NCBI GenBank assembly: GCA_023416585.1
Contig: JAEZHM010000112.1
Span: 124,001 to 188,000, forward strand
Direction of reading: 5' to 3'
Length of the DNA stretch: 64,000 nucleotides
Source: Bacillota bacterium
GTDB taxonomy: Bacteria > Bacillota > Clostridia > Christensenellales > Aristaeellaceae
The translations under genes and the position numbers were made by a program. Position 1 is the first letter of the stretch; every line of letters begins with the position of its first letter. This document shows positions 1 through 8,869 of the stretch, piece by piece. Below the pieces are notes generated by a model that did not search any database, had not been told where the DNA came from, and saw only the letters and a program-made list of their open reading frames with translations.

Positions 1-230
1 CCTTTGATGATGCGAACCCATAGGCTGGATGATTGCAAAAGCGTATCCTCCTTGAACTGGATGGTATCATTATGGGCCAAGCTTAAAAAAAACGCAACGG
101 GGAGACCGCTTTTTATTGATCCGTTCTCTTCCTGGGGAGTAACGAGGGGCAGCAGCCCCTTGTTAGCTAATCCGAAACCAGCGACATGTGCGGTGGCTTC
201 GGCTGGATTTCGATAGAAATCCATTCCTTA

Positions 231-306
231 CAGAATTTCCTGGCCGTAGCATTCACACCGGCCAAGTACGACGTAGGCCGGTGCGTTAGGCTACATGGAA
301 ATTCTG
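231..306. repeat. Long imperfect inverted repeat
   Basis: The left arm (231-263) starts CAGAATTTCC and ends ACACCGGCC. The right arm (276-306) starts GGCCGGTG and ends GGAAATTCTG. The arms pair over most of their length, with a few mismatches and a small length difference, around a 12-base loop. This is a palindromic unit of about 76 bp. It could be a REP/MITE-like element or a structured leader. I see no second copy in the window and no target-site duplication I can defend. Confidence 0.55.
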
Positions 307-353
307 CAATGCGCGAGAAAAGCGCGGCAGCGCTTTTCCCGCAAGATGCTGTA

Positions 354-382
354 TTGCCATACCCTGTAAACCGCGATATAAT
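354..382 (+). promoter_or_regulatory. SigA-type promoter of walJ
   Basis: TTGCCA at 354-359 and a perfect TATAAT at 377-382 are separated by 17 bp. They lie 38 bp upstream of the walJ start codon and directly after the hairpin cluster. Confidence 0.65.
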
Positions 383-420
383 GAAAAACACATTTGTATT
401 TTTCGGGAGGGATACACCGG

Positions 421-1251
421 ATGGAAATGACCTTCTGCCCCCTTTTCAGCGGGTCCAGCGGCAATGCGCTGTACGTAGCCACGGAACGCACGCGGCTGCT
501 GATAGACGCAGGCCTGCCCGGGAAAGCAGTGGTGGATGCTTTATGCCAGATTGGTGTCAATCCCGCCAGCCTGTCGGCCATCCTCATTACCCATGAGCAT
601 TCGGACCATGTGAAGGGCGCTGGAATATTAAGCCGGAAGTTCAACCTGCCCATATACGCAACGCCCGGCACCTGGTATGCTATGGAGCGGGCCATCGGCC
701 CCGTCAGCCAGCGCAACCGCCGGGAGTTTTATCCCGATACGGATTTTTATGTGGATGAGATCGGTGTAACGCCTTTTTTGATCCCCCACGACGCAGCGGA
801 GCCCGTGGGCTATCGGCTGAATCACGGCACTTTCAGCGTGGCAACTGCCACGGATATGGGCATCATACGCAAGAACGTACTGGAGCAGCTTTACGGCGTG
901 GATCTGCTGTTGTTGGAGAGCAACCATGACCCGGAAATGCTCCGCCAGAATCCGCATTACTCCCAGGCGCTCAAAAAGCGCATTCTTGGGAACAAGGGCC
1001 ATCTGAGCAATGATGCCTGCGCCGAGGCGGTGCTGTCTTTGGTGGAGACTGGCGTCCGTCACGTGGTTCTAGGTCACTTGAGCGCCGAAAACAACCTGCC
1101 GGAACTGGCATACAGTACTACCTGCCGTCTACTTTCCGGCGCGGGACTTGTCTGCGGCCAGGATGTGACAGTGGATATGGCCTGGCGGGACCGGGTGGGC
1201 AATGTGTATGTGATAAGGGACGGCCGTATGGAAAAGGCGCAGTGCGTGTGA
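421..1251 (+). CDS. walJ: WalJ/YycJ-type MBL-fold metallohydrolase
   Basis: This 276-residue protein has the metallo-beta-lactamase fold signature HEHSDH at residues 58-63, with further candidate metal ligands downstream (ESNHD, GHLS). Size and N-terminus (CPLFSGSSGNA) match the YycJ/WalJ family. Those proteins are 5'-3' exonuclease-like enzymes linked to DNA replication or repair and usually encoded beside the WalRK two-component system; WalRK is not inside this window. The ATG at 421 is chosen because GGGAGG lies just upstream; an in-frame TTG at 394 has no such site. The co-directional CPBP and rlmH genes follow with short gaps, so this is probably one operon. The walJ and rlmH neighbourhood is also seen in Bacillus. 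Confidence 0.88.
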   Translation: MEMTFCPLFSGSSGNALYVATERTRLLIDAGLPGKAVVDALCQIGVNPASLSAILITHEHSDHVKGAGILSRKFNLPIYATPGTWYAMERAIGPVSQRNRREFYPDTDFYVDEIGVTPFLIPHDAAEPVGYRLNHGTFSVATATDMGIIRKNVLEQLYGVDLLLLESNHDPEMLRQNPHYSQALKKRILGNKGHLSNDACAEAVLSLVETGVRHVVLGHLSAENNLPELAYSTTCRLLSGAGLVCGQDVTVDMAWRDRVGNVYVIRDGRMEKAQCV

Positions 1252-1269
1252 GAATAAGGGGGAAACAGG

Positions 1270-2244
1270 TTGTCCAGACTGGAGAAGACCATCGGTGCAC
1301 GCAGCGTGCTGCTTTTGCTGCTTATTACGGTACTTATGAGGACCGGGCTTACGTTCTTAATTAACCTGCTGGTAAGTGAGCAGGCATTGAATCAGACGGA
1401 AATCTATTACGCATTAACGATGCTTCAGGAAATCGTTACGTTTGGCATCCCGGTGCTTGCATTTATTTATCTTTTCCGCCCCCGGTACATGCCGGTTTTG
1501 AAATCGCAATTGGCCTATCCAACCTTTGGCGCAGCCGTGCGCACTGTGCTGGCAGCCATCGTCGGGGCATGGGCGCTGGAACTGTATATATCCCTGTGGT
1601 CGCTTTTACTGGAGGCGCTGAATTTGCAGATGAGGGTGCAGGTTGTGCCCCTGCCTGATAACGGCGCGCAGATCATATTGGCTCTGGCAGCGATGGGCAT
1701 CGTGCCTGCCGTTCTTGAAGAGCTCCTCTTCCGTGGCGCTCTGCTGGAAGGGTTGAAAAGGGAGCTTAAGCCCTATACAGCGCTGATTCTTACCGCGCTG
1801 CTGTTCGCCTTCATGCACGGTTCCCTGATAGGCCTGCCGGCCCATATAACGCTCGGGCTTATAATCACGTTACTGGCACTTAAGCAAAACAACCTGCAAT
1901 TGCCCATAATCTATCATTTTTCCCACAATGCAGCCTCTTTGATTATTTCCTTGTATTTCCGTAACGCAATGAAAGGCGTGGATGTGGAGGCCCAGGCACA
2001 GGCAGTGCAGGGTACATCTATGCTGCCGGCAGTGTTCGGTGTACTATCCATGGCGCTGATGGCCACCTTTGCGTACTGGCTGTTGATCCGGCCGCTGCTT
2101 AATCCATCCAATCCGCCAAAGGCTGCTGCGGTTCCCCTGGAGTCCCCCACACCGCACCGCAGCCGAAAAACGGTGATCCTTTTGACGGTACTGCTGTTCT
2201 TGCTACTGCTGCCCTGGTATGCATTGGATTTCTTACCGGTGTGA
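1270..2244 (+). CDS. CPBP family intramembrane metalloprotease
   Basis: This is a polytopic membrane protein of 324 residues with several hydrophobic helices. The CPBP (Abi/CAAX protease) motifs are visible: EELLFRG in one helix and FMHG in the next, followed by a third conserved helix ending in HFSHN. The conserved Glu-Glu, Arg and His residues are the expected catalytic and metal site. The start is a TTG at 1270 preceded by AAGGGGG; no better ATG fits the family's N-terminus. It lies 18 bp after walJ and overlaps nothing. Family members act in prenyl-protein processing, bacteriocin immunity or membrane proteolysis; the substrate here is unknown. Confidence 0.85.
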   Translation: MSRLEKTIGARSVLLLLLITVLMRTGLTFLINLLVSEQALNQTEIYYALTMLQEIVTFGIPVLAFIYLFRPRYMPVLKSQLAYPTFGAAVRTVLAAIVGAWALELYISLWSLLLEALNLQMRVQVVPLPDNGAQIILALAAMGIVPAVLEELLFRGALLEGLKRELKPYTALILTALLFAFMHGSLIGLPAHITLGLIITLLALKQNNLQLPIIYHFSHNAASLIISLYFRNAMKGVDVEAQAQAVQGTSMLPAVFGVLSMALMATFAYWLLIRPLLNPSNPPKAAAVPLESPTPHRSRKTVILLTVLLFLLLLPWYALDFLPV

Positions 2245-2260
2245 TAATGAAAGAGGCAAT

Positions 2261-2740
2261 ATGCAATCGGCAATACTTTGCCTTGGGAAGCTAAGGGAAA
2301 AGCACTGGCGGCAGGCCGCGGACGAATATATGAAGCGGCTTTCGCGCTATGGCCGCGTGGAGGAAATAGAGCTTGCCGACGAGCCGGAGCCTGCGGAGGA
2401 GAACGAGGCTCTTTGCCGCCAGGTAATGGATAAGGAAGCCGCAAGGCTGCTTGGCCGGCTAAAGCCCGGGGATTACGTGATCGCGCTGTGCATTGGCGGC
2501 AAGCAGTGGGACAGCGTGGATTTTGCCAAGCACCTGAGCGAGCTTCCGCAAAAGGGCTATCAGCGCATTGTGTTCATCATTGGGGGCTCGCTGGGGTTGG
2601 GCGAGGCCGTGGTCAGCCGTGCCGATGAAAAGATGTCGTTGTCAAAAATGACCTTTCCCCATCAGCTGGCGCGGGTGCTTTTGCTGGAGCAGATCTACCG
2701 GGCCGTAAAGATCAACGCGGGGGAGAGATATCACAAATAG
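2261..2740 (+). CDS. rlmH: 23S rRNA (pseudouridine1915-N3)-methyltransferase RlmH
   Basis: This 159-residue SPOUT-class methyltransferase has exactly the family length. The SAM-binding trefoil-knot motifs are present: IGGSLGLG in the middle, and the C-terminal block from LSKMTFPHQLARVLLLEQIYRA to AGERYHK. It methylates pseudouridine 1915 of 23S rRNA in helix 69 on assembled ribosomes. The ATG at 2261 follows AAAGAGG, 16 bp after the CPBP stop codon. The sequence is followed by a hairpin terminator. Identification is firm. Confidence 0.95.
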   Translation: MQSAILCLGKLREKHWRQAADEYMKRLSRYGRVEEIELADEPEPAEENEALCRQVMDKEAARLLGRLKPGDYVIALCIGGKQWDSVDFAKHLSELPQKGYQRIVFIIGGSLGLGEAVVSRADEKMSLSKMTFPHQLARVLLLEQIYRAVKINAGERYHK

Positions 2741-2743
2741 CAT

Positions 2744-2772
2744 GGGTGGGAAAAGTTCCCGCCCCTGTTTCA
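2744..2772 (+). terminator. Terminator after rlmH
   Basis: GGGTGGG (2744-2750) and CCCGCCC (2758-2764) form a 7-bp stem with one G-T pair around AAAAGTT. It is followed by CTGTTTC, and it closes the walJ-CPBP-rlmH operon. Confidence 0.5.
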
Positions 2773-2899
2773 TTTGCGGATTCTTGATATTATATATATA
2801 TCAGTGCGCTTGGCAGGAAAACCGCGAAGCGTGGGGAAATATGGAAGCATCGATGTATGGGCAAAGAAATACATTGGGAAACTTAAGGGAGGGATGAGG

Positions 2900-4564
2900 T
2901 TGTACAATCTGTTGATCGGGGGAGCCGCAGGACAGGGCATCGACACCACGGCGGCCATTTTAGAGAAGCTGCTCAAAAGGGCAGGGTACAGCGTTTTTAC
3001 CATGCGTGATTTTATGTCCCGCATTCGTGGCGGGCATAACTTCTGTACCATCCGTTTCGGCACGGATACCGTTCGCAGCCATAACGGCCGGTTTGACGGA
3101 ATCATTGCCATGAACCTGGAGACGGTGGAATTGCACAAGGACGAGCTTTCGGAAAACGGGTTCATCCTGTGCGATGAAAAGCTGGGCGTTAAAGATCCCC
3201 GGGCCATTTCGCTGAATATGGATGACCGGGCCAAAGCGCTTGGCAATCCCCGCGTTGCGGGCAGCATTGCCGTTGGTGCGATACTGAAACTGTTCGGCGA
3301 AAACCTAAACCAGGTGGAGGATGTGTTCAAAGAGGCCGTTCACGCTCAATACGTGGACGTGAACTTAAAAGCGGTGCAGGAAGGGTACGAACTTACAGAA
3401 AAAAGGTTCAGCCATTTTGATGGTTCCTTTGGCGGCTACATGCTGATAAGCGGCAGCAAGGCGCTGGCCCTTGGCGCACTGGCGGCCGGGCTGAAGTTTT
3501 ATTCCGCCTATCCCATGTCACCCTCCACAGCCATTATGGAATACCTGGCGGAAAAAAGCCGGGAGGCTGGGGTGGTGGTGGAGCAGGCGGAGGATGAGAT
3601 CGCCGGCATCAACATGGCTATCGGCGCTTCCTTTGCTGGAGCACGGGCTATGACTGGCACATCCGGCGGCGGATTTTCTTTGAAGGTGGAGGCCCTGGGC
3701 CTGTCCGGCATGGCGGAAATTCCGCTGGTGGTGGTGGACGTTCAGCGGCCCGGCCCAGTAACCGGCCTCCCCACCCGCACGGAACAAAGCGATTTGAAGT
3801 TTGTGATTTCCGCGTCCCAGGGTGAGTTCCCACGGATGGTCATTGCCCTTCGGGACCAGGAGGACGCGTTTTATCAAACCGCCCGCGCCTTTGACATTGC
3901 GGAGCGGTATCAAATTCCCGTGATCATTTTAAGCGATCAGTACCTGGGCGACGCCACCGCTACGGTAAAGCCTTTTGATTTGTCAGGTATCAAGACAGCG
4001 GAGCCTGGCCGGGAATGGAACGAGGAAGAATACCTGCGCTTCCGGTTTACGGAAAACGGCATTTCCCCAAGGCTTGTGCCGGGCAAGGTAAATGTGTTTG
4101 TTTCCGCCGACAGCGACGAGCATGACGAGCAAGGCACCATCACCGAATCTGCCGAAATGCGCAACAGGATGATGGAAAAACGCATGGGCAAGCTGGATTT
4201 GCTGAAAAAGGAATTGAAGGAGCCGGATTTTGTCGGTCCGGAAGCGTTCGACACACTGCTGTTGGGCTGGGGATCATTGAAGGGCCCGCTGTATGAGGCG
4301 GTCGAGCTTTTGAACAAAGAATCCGGCAAAAGGTATGCGGCGCTGGTGTTTGGTGACATTTACCCCCTTCCGGAAAAGCTGCTGAGGGAAAAAGCGGGAA
4401 AGGCAAAGCGGATCGTGAACGTGGAACAGAACTATACAGGGCAGCTTAAGCAGCTTGTCCGGGAAGTAACCGGTATTGCATGCGACGGTTCTGTTCTGAA
4501 ATTCGACGGGCGGCAGTTGTCCGGCGAGGAGATCGCACTGCGGCTAAAGGAGGAAGCAAAATGA
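2900..4564 (+). CDS. 2-oxoacid:ferredoxin oxidoreductase, fused gamma-alpha subunit
   Basis: Residues 1 to about 180 form the gamma domain (IGGAAGQGIDT near the N-terminus, FMSRIRGGHNF). The rest is the alpha, pyrimidine-binding domain (YSAYPMSPSTAIMEYLA, TGTSGGGFSLK, GLPTRTEQSDL) with a C-terminal domain. The architecture is that of KorA/VorA-like enzymes that oxidatively decarboxylate a 2-oxoacid to acyl-CoA with ferredoxin as acceptor. The substrate cannot be read from sequence. The ribosome binding site GGGAGGG touches an ATG at 2894 but sits 6 bases before the TTG at 2900, so the TTG is the better start (554 residues). The gene overlaps the beta-subunit gene by ATGA. Confidence 0.88.
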   Translation: MYNLLIGGAAGQGIDTTAAILEKLLKRAGYSVFTMRDFMSRIRGGHNFCTIRFGTDTVRSHNGRFDGIIAMNLETVELHKDELSENGFILCDEKLGVKDPRAISLNMDDRAKALGNPRVAGSIAVGAILKLFGENLNQVEDVFKEAVHAQYVDVNLKAVQEGYELTEKRFSHFDGSFGGYMLISGSKALALGALAAGLKFYSAYPMSPSTAIMEYLAEKSREAGVVVEQAEDEIAGINMAIGASFAGARAMTGTSGGGFSLKVEALGLSGMAEIPLVVVDVQRPGPVTGLPTRTEQSDLKFVISASQGEFPRMVIALRDQEDAFYQTARAFDIAERYQIPVIILSDQYLGDATATVKPFDLSGIKTAEPGREWNEEEYLRFRFTENGISPRLVPGKVNVFVSADSDEHDEQGTITESAEMRNRMMEKRMGKLDLLKKELKEPDFVGPEAFDTLLLGWGSLKGPLYEAVELLNKESGKRYAALVFGDIYPLPEKLLREKAGKAKRIVNVEQNYTGQLKQLVREVTGIACDGSVLKFDGRQLSGEEIALRLKEEAK

Positions 4565-5415
4565 TGGAAGAAAAGAAATTTGCCACTCATGAAACGGCCT
4601 GGTGCCCGGGCTGCGGCAATTTCAGCATATTGAACTGCCTGAAAACGGCACTGGAGGAGCTTGGCAAGGACCCCTACGAGGTGTTGATGGTGGCCGGTAT
4701 CGGCCAGGCGGCCAAGACACCCCAATATATCAGCGCCAACTTTTTCTGCGGTCTGCATGGCCGGGCGCTGCCGGCGGCGGTGGCGGCTAAGATCGCCAAT
4801 GAAGACCTGACCGTGATCGTGAACACGGGCGACGGCGATTCCTACGGCGAGGGCGGGAACCACTTTCTGCACAATATGCGCAGGAATGTGGACATCACCC
4901 ATTTCGTGCATGACAACCAGATCTACGGCTTGACCAAGGGCCAAGCATCCCCCACCACCATTGAGGGGATGGTGACCCCCGTGCAGGCGGAGGGCAGCGC
5001 CAATACACCGCTCAATCCCGTGCTGCTGGCCATTGCGGCCGGCGCGGGCTTTGTGGGCCGTGGTTTCAGCGGCCAGCCCAAGCATCTGGTAGCGCTGATG
5101 AAGGAGGCTATACAGTATCCCGGCTACGCGCTGGTGGATATCTTCCAGCCATGCGTAAGCTTTAACAAGCTGAACACCTTCCAGTGGTACCAGCAGCGTA
5201 CCTATATCCTTGGGGAGGATTACGATCCCGCCGACAAGCTGAAAGCCATGGAAAAAGCCATGGAGTTCTATGACAAGATTCCCCTGGGTGTAATCTACAG
5301 GGAGGAAAGGCCTACCTTCCACCGCAAGCATTCCGTATTGAAGGACGGCGTGCCGCTCATTGACCAGGAATCCGACCGGACTGTGGTGGAAAAGCTGATC
5401 AGGGATGCCATATAG
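4561..5415 (+). CDS. 2-oxoacid:ferredoxin oxidoreductase beta subunit
   Basis: This 284-residue thiamine-diphosphate-binding subunit carries WCPGCGNF near residue 15 (first Cys pair) and more cysteines in FFCGLHG and FQPCVSFN, which fits a [4Fe-4S] cluster. The ThDP motif runs from GDGDSYGEGGNHF to DNQIYGLTKGQ. It forms the catalytic core with the upstream alpha subunit, with which it overlaps by four bases (ATGA), implying coupled translation. No separate ferredoxin-like delta subunit is encoded nearby. The enzyme is therefore the two-gene type, and electrons would pass to free ferredoxin. A second ATG at 4564 is also possible. Confidence 0.9.
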   Translation: MMEEKKFATHETAWCPGCGNFSILNCLKTALEELGKDPYEVLMVAGIGQAAKTPQYISANFFCGLHGRALPAAVAAKIANEDLTVIVNTGDGDSYGEGGNHFLHNMRRNVDITHFVHDNQIYGLTKGQASPTTIEGMVTPVQAEGSANTPLNPVLLAIAAGAGFVGRGFSGQPKHLVALMKEAIQYPGYALVDIFQPCVSFNKLNTFQWYQQRTYILGEDYDPADKLKAMEKAMEFYDKIPLGVIYREERPTFHRKHSVLKDGVPLIDQESDRTVVEKLIRDAI

Positions 5416-5439
5416 AAGGTTTGAGGACAGGAAGCCAAA

Positions 5440-5880
5440 ATGATCGGCGTAGAAATCGATATGGTTGTTACAGATAGTTTGCAAGCGCTTGCGCTATACG
5501 AGCGTATTTTTGAGGTGGAGCGCATTGAGGTAACCGGCTATCCAAAAGGGCAGAACGAAGCGATCTTTTCCATCTACGATGTACGCTTTCATATGCTTGA
5601 CGAAAATGCCGAGTTCCAGCTTATCGCACCAAAGCCTGATGATCCCAAGCCTGTTTGGTTTAATATTGTTGTGCCTGACATAAATAAAGTACATGAAAAC
5701 GCAATGCTCGCAGGATGTACTCAAGTGCAGGCTGTAACGGAATTAGGGGAGTTTGGTATCAGCAATTCCATGTTTACCGATCCGTTTGGTTATCTATGGA
5801 TGCTGCATCAGGTTCACCGGGAGGTCAGTTTTGAGGAACGGTGCCGGATCATGAAGGAAAAACTCAATAAACCGGACTAA
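5440..5880 (+). CDS. VOC family (glyoxalase/PhnB-like) protein
   Basis: This 146-residue protein has the two beta-alpha-beta-beta-beta modules of the vicinal oxygen chelate fold; the second ends with FTDPFGYLWMLHQ, a typical C-terminal VOC signature. It resembles PhnB-like proteins whose reaction is usually unknown. The ATG at 5440 lies 24 bp after the oxidoreductase beta gene, preceded by GAGGACAGGAAG, so it may be cotranscribed. A terminator follows. The function cannot be stated beyond fold. Confidence 0.75.
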   Translation: MIGVEIDMVVTDSLQALALYERIFEVERIEVTGYPKGQNEAIFSIYDVRFHMLDENAEFQLIAPKPDDPKPVWFNIVVPDINKVHENAMLAGCTQVQAVTELGEFGISNSMFTDPFGYLWMLHQVHREVSFEERCRIMKEKLNKPD

Positions 5881-5903
5881 AGGGAAAACTTACGATGGAA
5901 AGG

Positions 5904-5945
5904 AGAAAGGATATGCTCACAGCCGGGTGTATCCTTTCTTTTTTG
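5904..5945 (+). terminator. Rho-independent terminator after the VOC gene
   Basis: AGAAAGGATA (5904-5913) pairs perfectly with TATCCTTTCT (5930-5939) and is followed by TTTTTG. It ends the oxidoreductase/VOC transcript and insulates the AraC-type gene. Confidence 0.75.
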
Positions 5946-6009
5946 TGCATGAGAAGAGAGGAAATTAAATCCGCTTCCTGCTATGCTTTGACGGAAGGGA
6001 GGTGATGCT

Positions 6010-6870
6010 ATGGAATGGCTGCAGCGGCTGAACGAATCCATCCGCTACATTGAGGAGAACCTGGCTGGGGATATCGGCTATGATCAGGCGGCGAAGATCG
6101 CCTGCTGCTCCACTTTCCACTATCAGCGCATGTTTTCCTATATCGCGGGTATCCCGCTGTCGGAATACATAAGGCGCAGGCGTATGACGGTAGCGGCGTT
6201 CGATTTGCAGTCCGGGGGAATAAGGGTTATCGACGCGGCACTCAAGTATGGCTACGAATCGCCCACGGCGTTCAACCGTGCTTTTCAAAGCGTGCATGGC
6301 GTATCACCGTCCATGGCCCGGGAGGAAGGCGTTCAGTTGAAAGCATTTCCGCGCATCAGCTTCACTATTTCCATCAAAGGAGATGCGGAAATGAACTACA
6401 GGATCGAAAAACGGGATGCATTTACAATCGTGGGCGTCAAAGAACACTTCGACATGAGCATTGAGGAGAGCTTTCAAAATGTGCCCATGTTCTGGCAGAG
6501 AACCGTGCAATCGGGAGCCGTGCCCATTATCCTTGCGGCCATGGACCGGGAGCCCTACGGTTTACTTGGCGTGAGCACCTGCATGAACGGCAGGGATTTT
6601 GATTACTACATTGCCGTTGCCAGCAATCAGCCGGCCAAGGAAGGCATGGCGGAGTATGAGGTGCCGGCGTGCACCTGGGCGATTTTCGATTGCATAGGAC
6701 CCATGCCCCAGGCAATGCAGGATTTGCAAAAGCGGATCGTGACGGAATGGCTGCCCACATCCGGGTATGAATATGCGAATGCGCCGGATATTGAACTGTA
6801 TCCCGAGGGCGACCAGCAGTCGGCGGATTACAGGTGCCAGGTTTGGCTGCCGATCACGAAGAAGGGATAA
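6010..6870 (+). CDS. AraC family regulator with GyrI-like effector domain
   Basis: This is a 286-residue protein. Residues about 5-105 hold two AraC-type helix-turn-helix motifs (YDQAAKIACCSTFHYQRMFS and the PTAFNRAFQSVHGVSP block). Residues about 128-286 form a GyrI-like/SOB effector-binding domain beginning MNYRIEKRDAFTIVG. The layout is that of Rob/SoxS-like multidrug or small-molecule sensors. The ATG at 6010 follows a near-perfect site, GGAGGTGA. No obvious target operon adjoins it: the next gene is convergent. It stands as a single gene bounded by terminators on both sides. Confidence 0.85.
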   Translation: MEWLQRLNESIRYIEENLAGDIGYDQAAKIACCSTFHYQRMFSYIAGIPLSEYIRRRRMTVAAFDLQSGGIRVIDAALKYGYESPTAFNRAFQSVHGVSPSMAREEGVQLKAFPRISFTISIKGDAEMNYRIEKRDAFTIVGVKEHFDMSIEESFQNVPMFWQRTVQSGAVPIILAAMDREPYGLLGVSTCMNGRDFDYYIAVASNQPAKEGMAEYEVPACTWAIFDCIGPMPQAMQDLQKRIVTEWLPTSGYEYANAPDIELYPEGDQQSADYRCQVWLPITKKG

Positions 6871-6983
6871 GCTCCCAAAGGTCCAGGGCGATCGGAAAGC
6901 CCTGGCCGTGCCCACAGGCGCGAAATCCAGAACCCAGTAAGAAGCAATATATTTTTGGTTATTAAAGTTTTCTGGGTGAAAAG

Positions 6984-7019
6984 CGGAGAGGGCGTCTTTT
7001 TCAAAAGACGCCCTCTCCG
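6984..7019. terminator. Bidirectional terminator between convergent genes
   Basis: A perfect 17-bp stem (6984-7000 with 7003-7019) has a TC loop; the arms include GGCGTCTTTT and AAAAGACGCC. It sits between the AraC-type gene (+) and the L,D-transpeptidase gene (-), so it can end both transcripts. Confidence 0.75.
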
Positions 7020-7040
7020 TTTAAATATGTTTTCGTTCTC

Positions 7041-8777
7041 TTACTTCGCGTGGGCTGCGTTGACGGCCTCCAGCTCGCTTTGCCGAAGCGGCGGCTGGCA
7101 GGCGGGGCAGCGCTGAAGATTGGCGAAATCTCCCTCTTCCAGTTGACCGTAGTTGAAGGCGGTTAGGGGCAGGAACTTTTCCTTCACGTCCGGGCAATTT
7201 TCTACGCTGTGGTAATAGGTTCCGCCTTCAGGGTTGTAGTACAGCTTCGTATCGGGGCTGGGTATGGGAATCTGGCGGCCCTTGTAGTCCTCCCAGATGA
7301 GCACCCTGGTGTTTAACTCCAGGTTATCCCACAGCCAGGACATGTTCACGCCGTCGGCGTTCTTTTTGCGCTGCACGCGCACACAGCCGTGGCTGGCCTT
7401 GGTGCCCAGCTTGGGCTCCGTTTTGTCAAAATACTTGGTTCCATCCGCCCGCAGGGTGTAAGGCACCTGGTGGATCAGGTTTCCGTTATCGAAACGTAGC
7501 GCCATATCACATTGCAGATTATCTGAAAAGAATTTCCCCACACGGCTGACGATTAAGTATTCCCCGGCCCAGGTTTCGGTGTACAGCTTTTGGGGATCGC
7601 TGACCAGCCCGGTTGAGATGGCCAGCTCCGTGAATTTCTTACCGTCTTTGAATACGTACATCCGCTGTGTCAGCTTATCGATCAGCAGGCCGTATTTTTG
7701 AGAAGGATTCTTTGTTTGCAGCAGGCTGGTTTTTACATAGCCCTGCACCATATTGCCCCAAACCTTGATTTTGCTGCCGTGGAACGAGCTGGAATAGGAT
7801 TCGATCAGGCTCCAGCCGTTGTCCAGGGTTTCCAGTACCCGAACGCCCTGGGAATCGTAAGTGATTTCCCCCACGGCTTCTGCATTGTTATCGGGGCTGG
7901 CTTTGAGTGCATAGGCCTTCTTTTGATCGCCCTTCAATACGGTAATGGGCTGTGTCATCACTTCCCAAATGGCTGCTTCGTTTGTAATGTCCATGGGCAG
8001 CGTCCAATAGTTAAGCTCACCATTAGAAGGGTGGGAGCTGAAATCGGCGGGGGCTACGGGCACGCCCTCCGGTTTGGCGGTGGCTTCCGGAAGAGTGTTG
8101 GATTCCTCCGGCAGGCTTTCGGACTCCTGCGCTGCCTCTAAAGTAACGGGGATGTACTGGGCGTTGGATAAAAAGCCTGTGCTGTCCTTAAGCTGTACCA
8201 TAAGCGTATAGTCGCCCGCGGGTAAAGATTCGCCGGAAACCGTGCCATCCCAGGGGATATCGTTTTCCCCGGCGTTCACGGCGCCTTCAAAAAGAAGTGT
8301 GTCCTGCTCCTCAAGGAGCACGGTCAGCGTTCCCTGCATGTTTGCTGATGCGCGCATGTGCCATGACGTTCCCGGAACAATGTTTGTGTCGCTGGGGATA
8401 ACGCTTGTAAGGACGGGGCTTTCATTGCCGATCACCACATCCGCTGAAGCGCTTCCATTGGCAGCCACAACCTGCAGCTTGTAGGTGCCCGGCTGATATG
8501 CTGCGCCGTCTGATGTGCCGTCAAAGATAATGCTGTTGCGCCCGGTCTTTGCGGGAAAGTCTTTATATAGTATTGCCGCTGTTCCCGTTTCATCCAAAAG
8601 GGAGATATCCACATCCCCAGGTATGGCGGCGTTGAAGCTGATCATGACCAGCTTCCCTGGGCGGATCTCCTGCGGCAGGTCAACAAAGCTTAATTCCCCC
8701 TCCGCAAATGCGGGGAGAAAGGTTAATACCAGCATTAAGGCCGATAAAATGGCTGCCATCCGGCGAAGTTTAAACAT
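7041..8777 (-). CDS. Secreted L,D-transpeptidase (YkuD) with FlgD/Ig-like N-terminus
   Basis: The 578-residue product begins with a signal peptide (MFKLRRMAAILSALMLVLTF, then AFA). Next come two Ig/FlgD-like beta domains (about 25-210), a Pro/Glu-rich linker, and an SH3-like stretch (about 270-340). The YkuD catalytic domain has SHGCVRVQ with the catalytic Cys. The last 60 residues carry YYHSVENC and CPAC, a small Cys motif that often ends extracellular enzymes. L,D-transpeptidases make 3-3 crosslinks or attach proteins to peptidoglycan. The ATG at 8777 is chosen because GAGAGGAGG precedes it and the signal peptide starts there; an upstream extension to 8840 lacks both. Confidence 0.85.
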   Translation of the reverse strand: MFKLRRMAAILSALMLVLTFLPAFAEGELSFVDLPQEIRPGKLVMISFNAAIPGDVDISLLDETGTAAILYKDFPAKTGRNSIIFDGTSDGAAYQPGTYKLQVVAANGSASADVVIGNESPVLTSVIPSDTNIVPGTSWHMRASANMQGTLTVLLEEQDTLLFEGAVNAGENDIPWDGTVSGESLPAGDYTLMVQLKDSTGFLSNAQYIPVTLEAAQESESLPEESNTLPEATAKPEGVPVAPADFSSHPSNGELNYWTLPMDITNEAAIWEVMTQPITVLKGDQKKAYALKASPDNNAEAVGEITYDSQGVRVLETLDNGWSLIESYSSSFHGSKIKVWGNMVQGYVKTSLLQTKNPSQKYGLLIDKLTQRMYVFKDGKKFTELAISTGLVSDPQKLYTETWAGEYLIVSRVGKFFSDNLQCDMALRFDNGNLIHQVPYTLRADGTKYFDKTEPKLGTKASHGCVRVQRKKNADGVNMSWLWDNLELNTRVLIWEDYKGRQIPIPSPDTKLYYNPEGGTYYHSVENCPDVKEKFLPLTAFNYGQLEEGDFANLQRCPACQPPLRQSELEAVNAAHAK

Positions 8778-8869
8778 AAGCGCCTCCTCTCGGTGCGTTG
8801 TGATAGTTGTAGTATACCAATAAGGGAAACAGGAAGACAATGGATGGATTGTAACAACTGCGGGTGATT

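Larger units (their letters stand above)
1..420. other. Gene-free leader with a run of four hairpins
   Basis: No coding region is supported here. The stretch holds four successive inverted repeats: AACGAGGGGC/GCCCCTTGTT at 141-164, TGGATTTC/GAAATCCA at 204-223, a long imperfect pair at 231-306, and GCGAGAAAAGCGC/GCGCTTTTCCCGC at 313-342. A promoter follows at 354-382. The first hairpin could be the end of a transcript entering from the left, but it lacks a convincing T-run. Confidence 0.6.

Noticed and set aside
1..216. Partial gene running in from the left edge
   Set aside because: The short frame has no coding signature and ends before the hairpin cluster; no homology could be recognised.
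4432..5484. Long open frame of 350 codons on the minus strand
   Set aside because: It lies fully opposite the confidently identified oxidoreductase beta gene and encodes no recognised domain.
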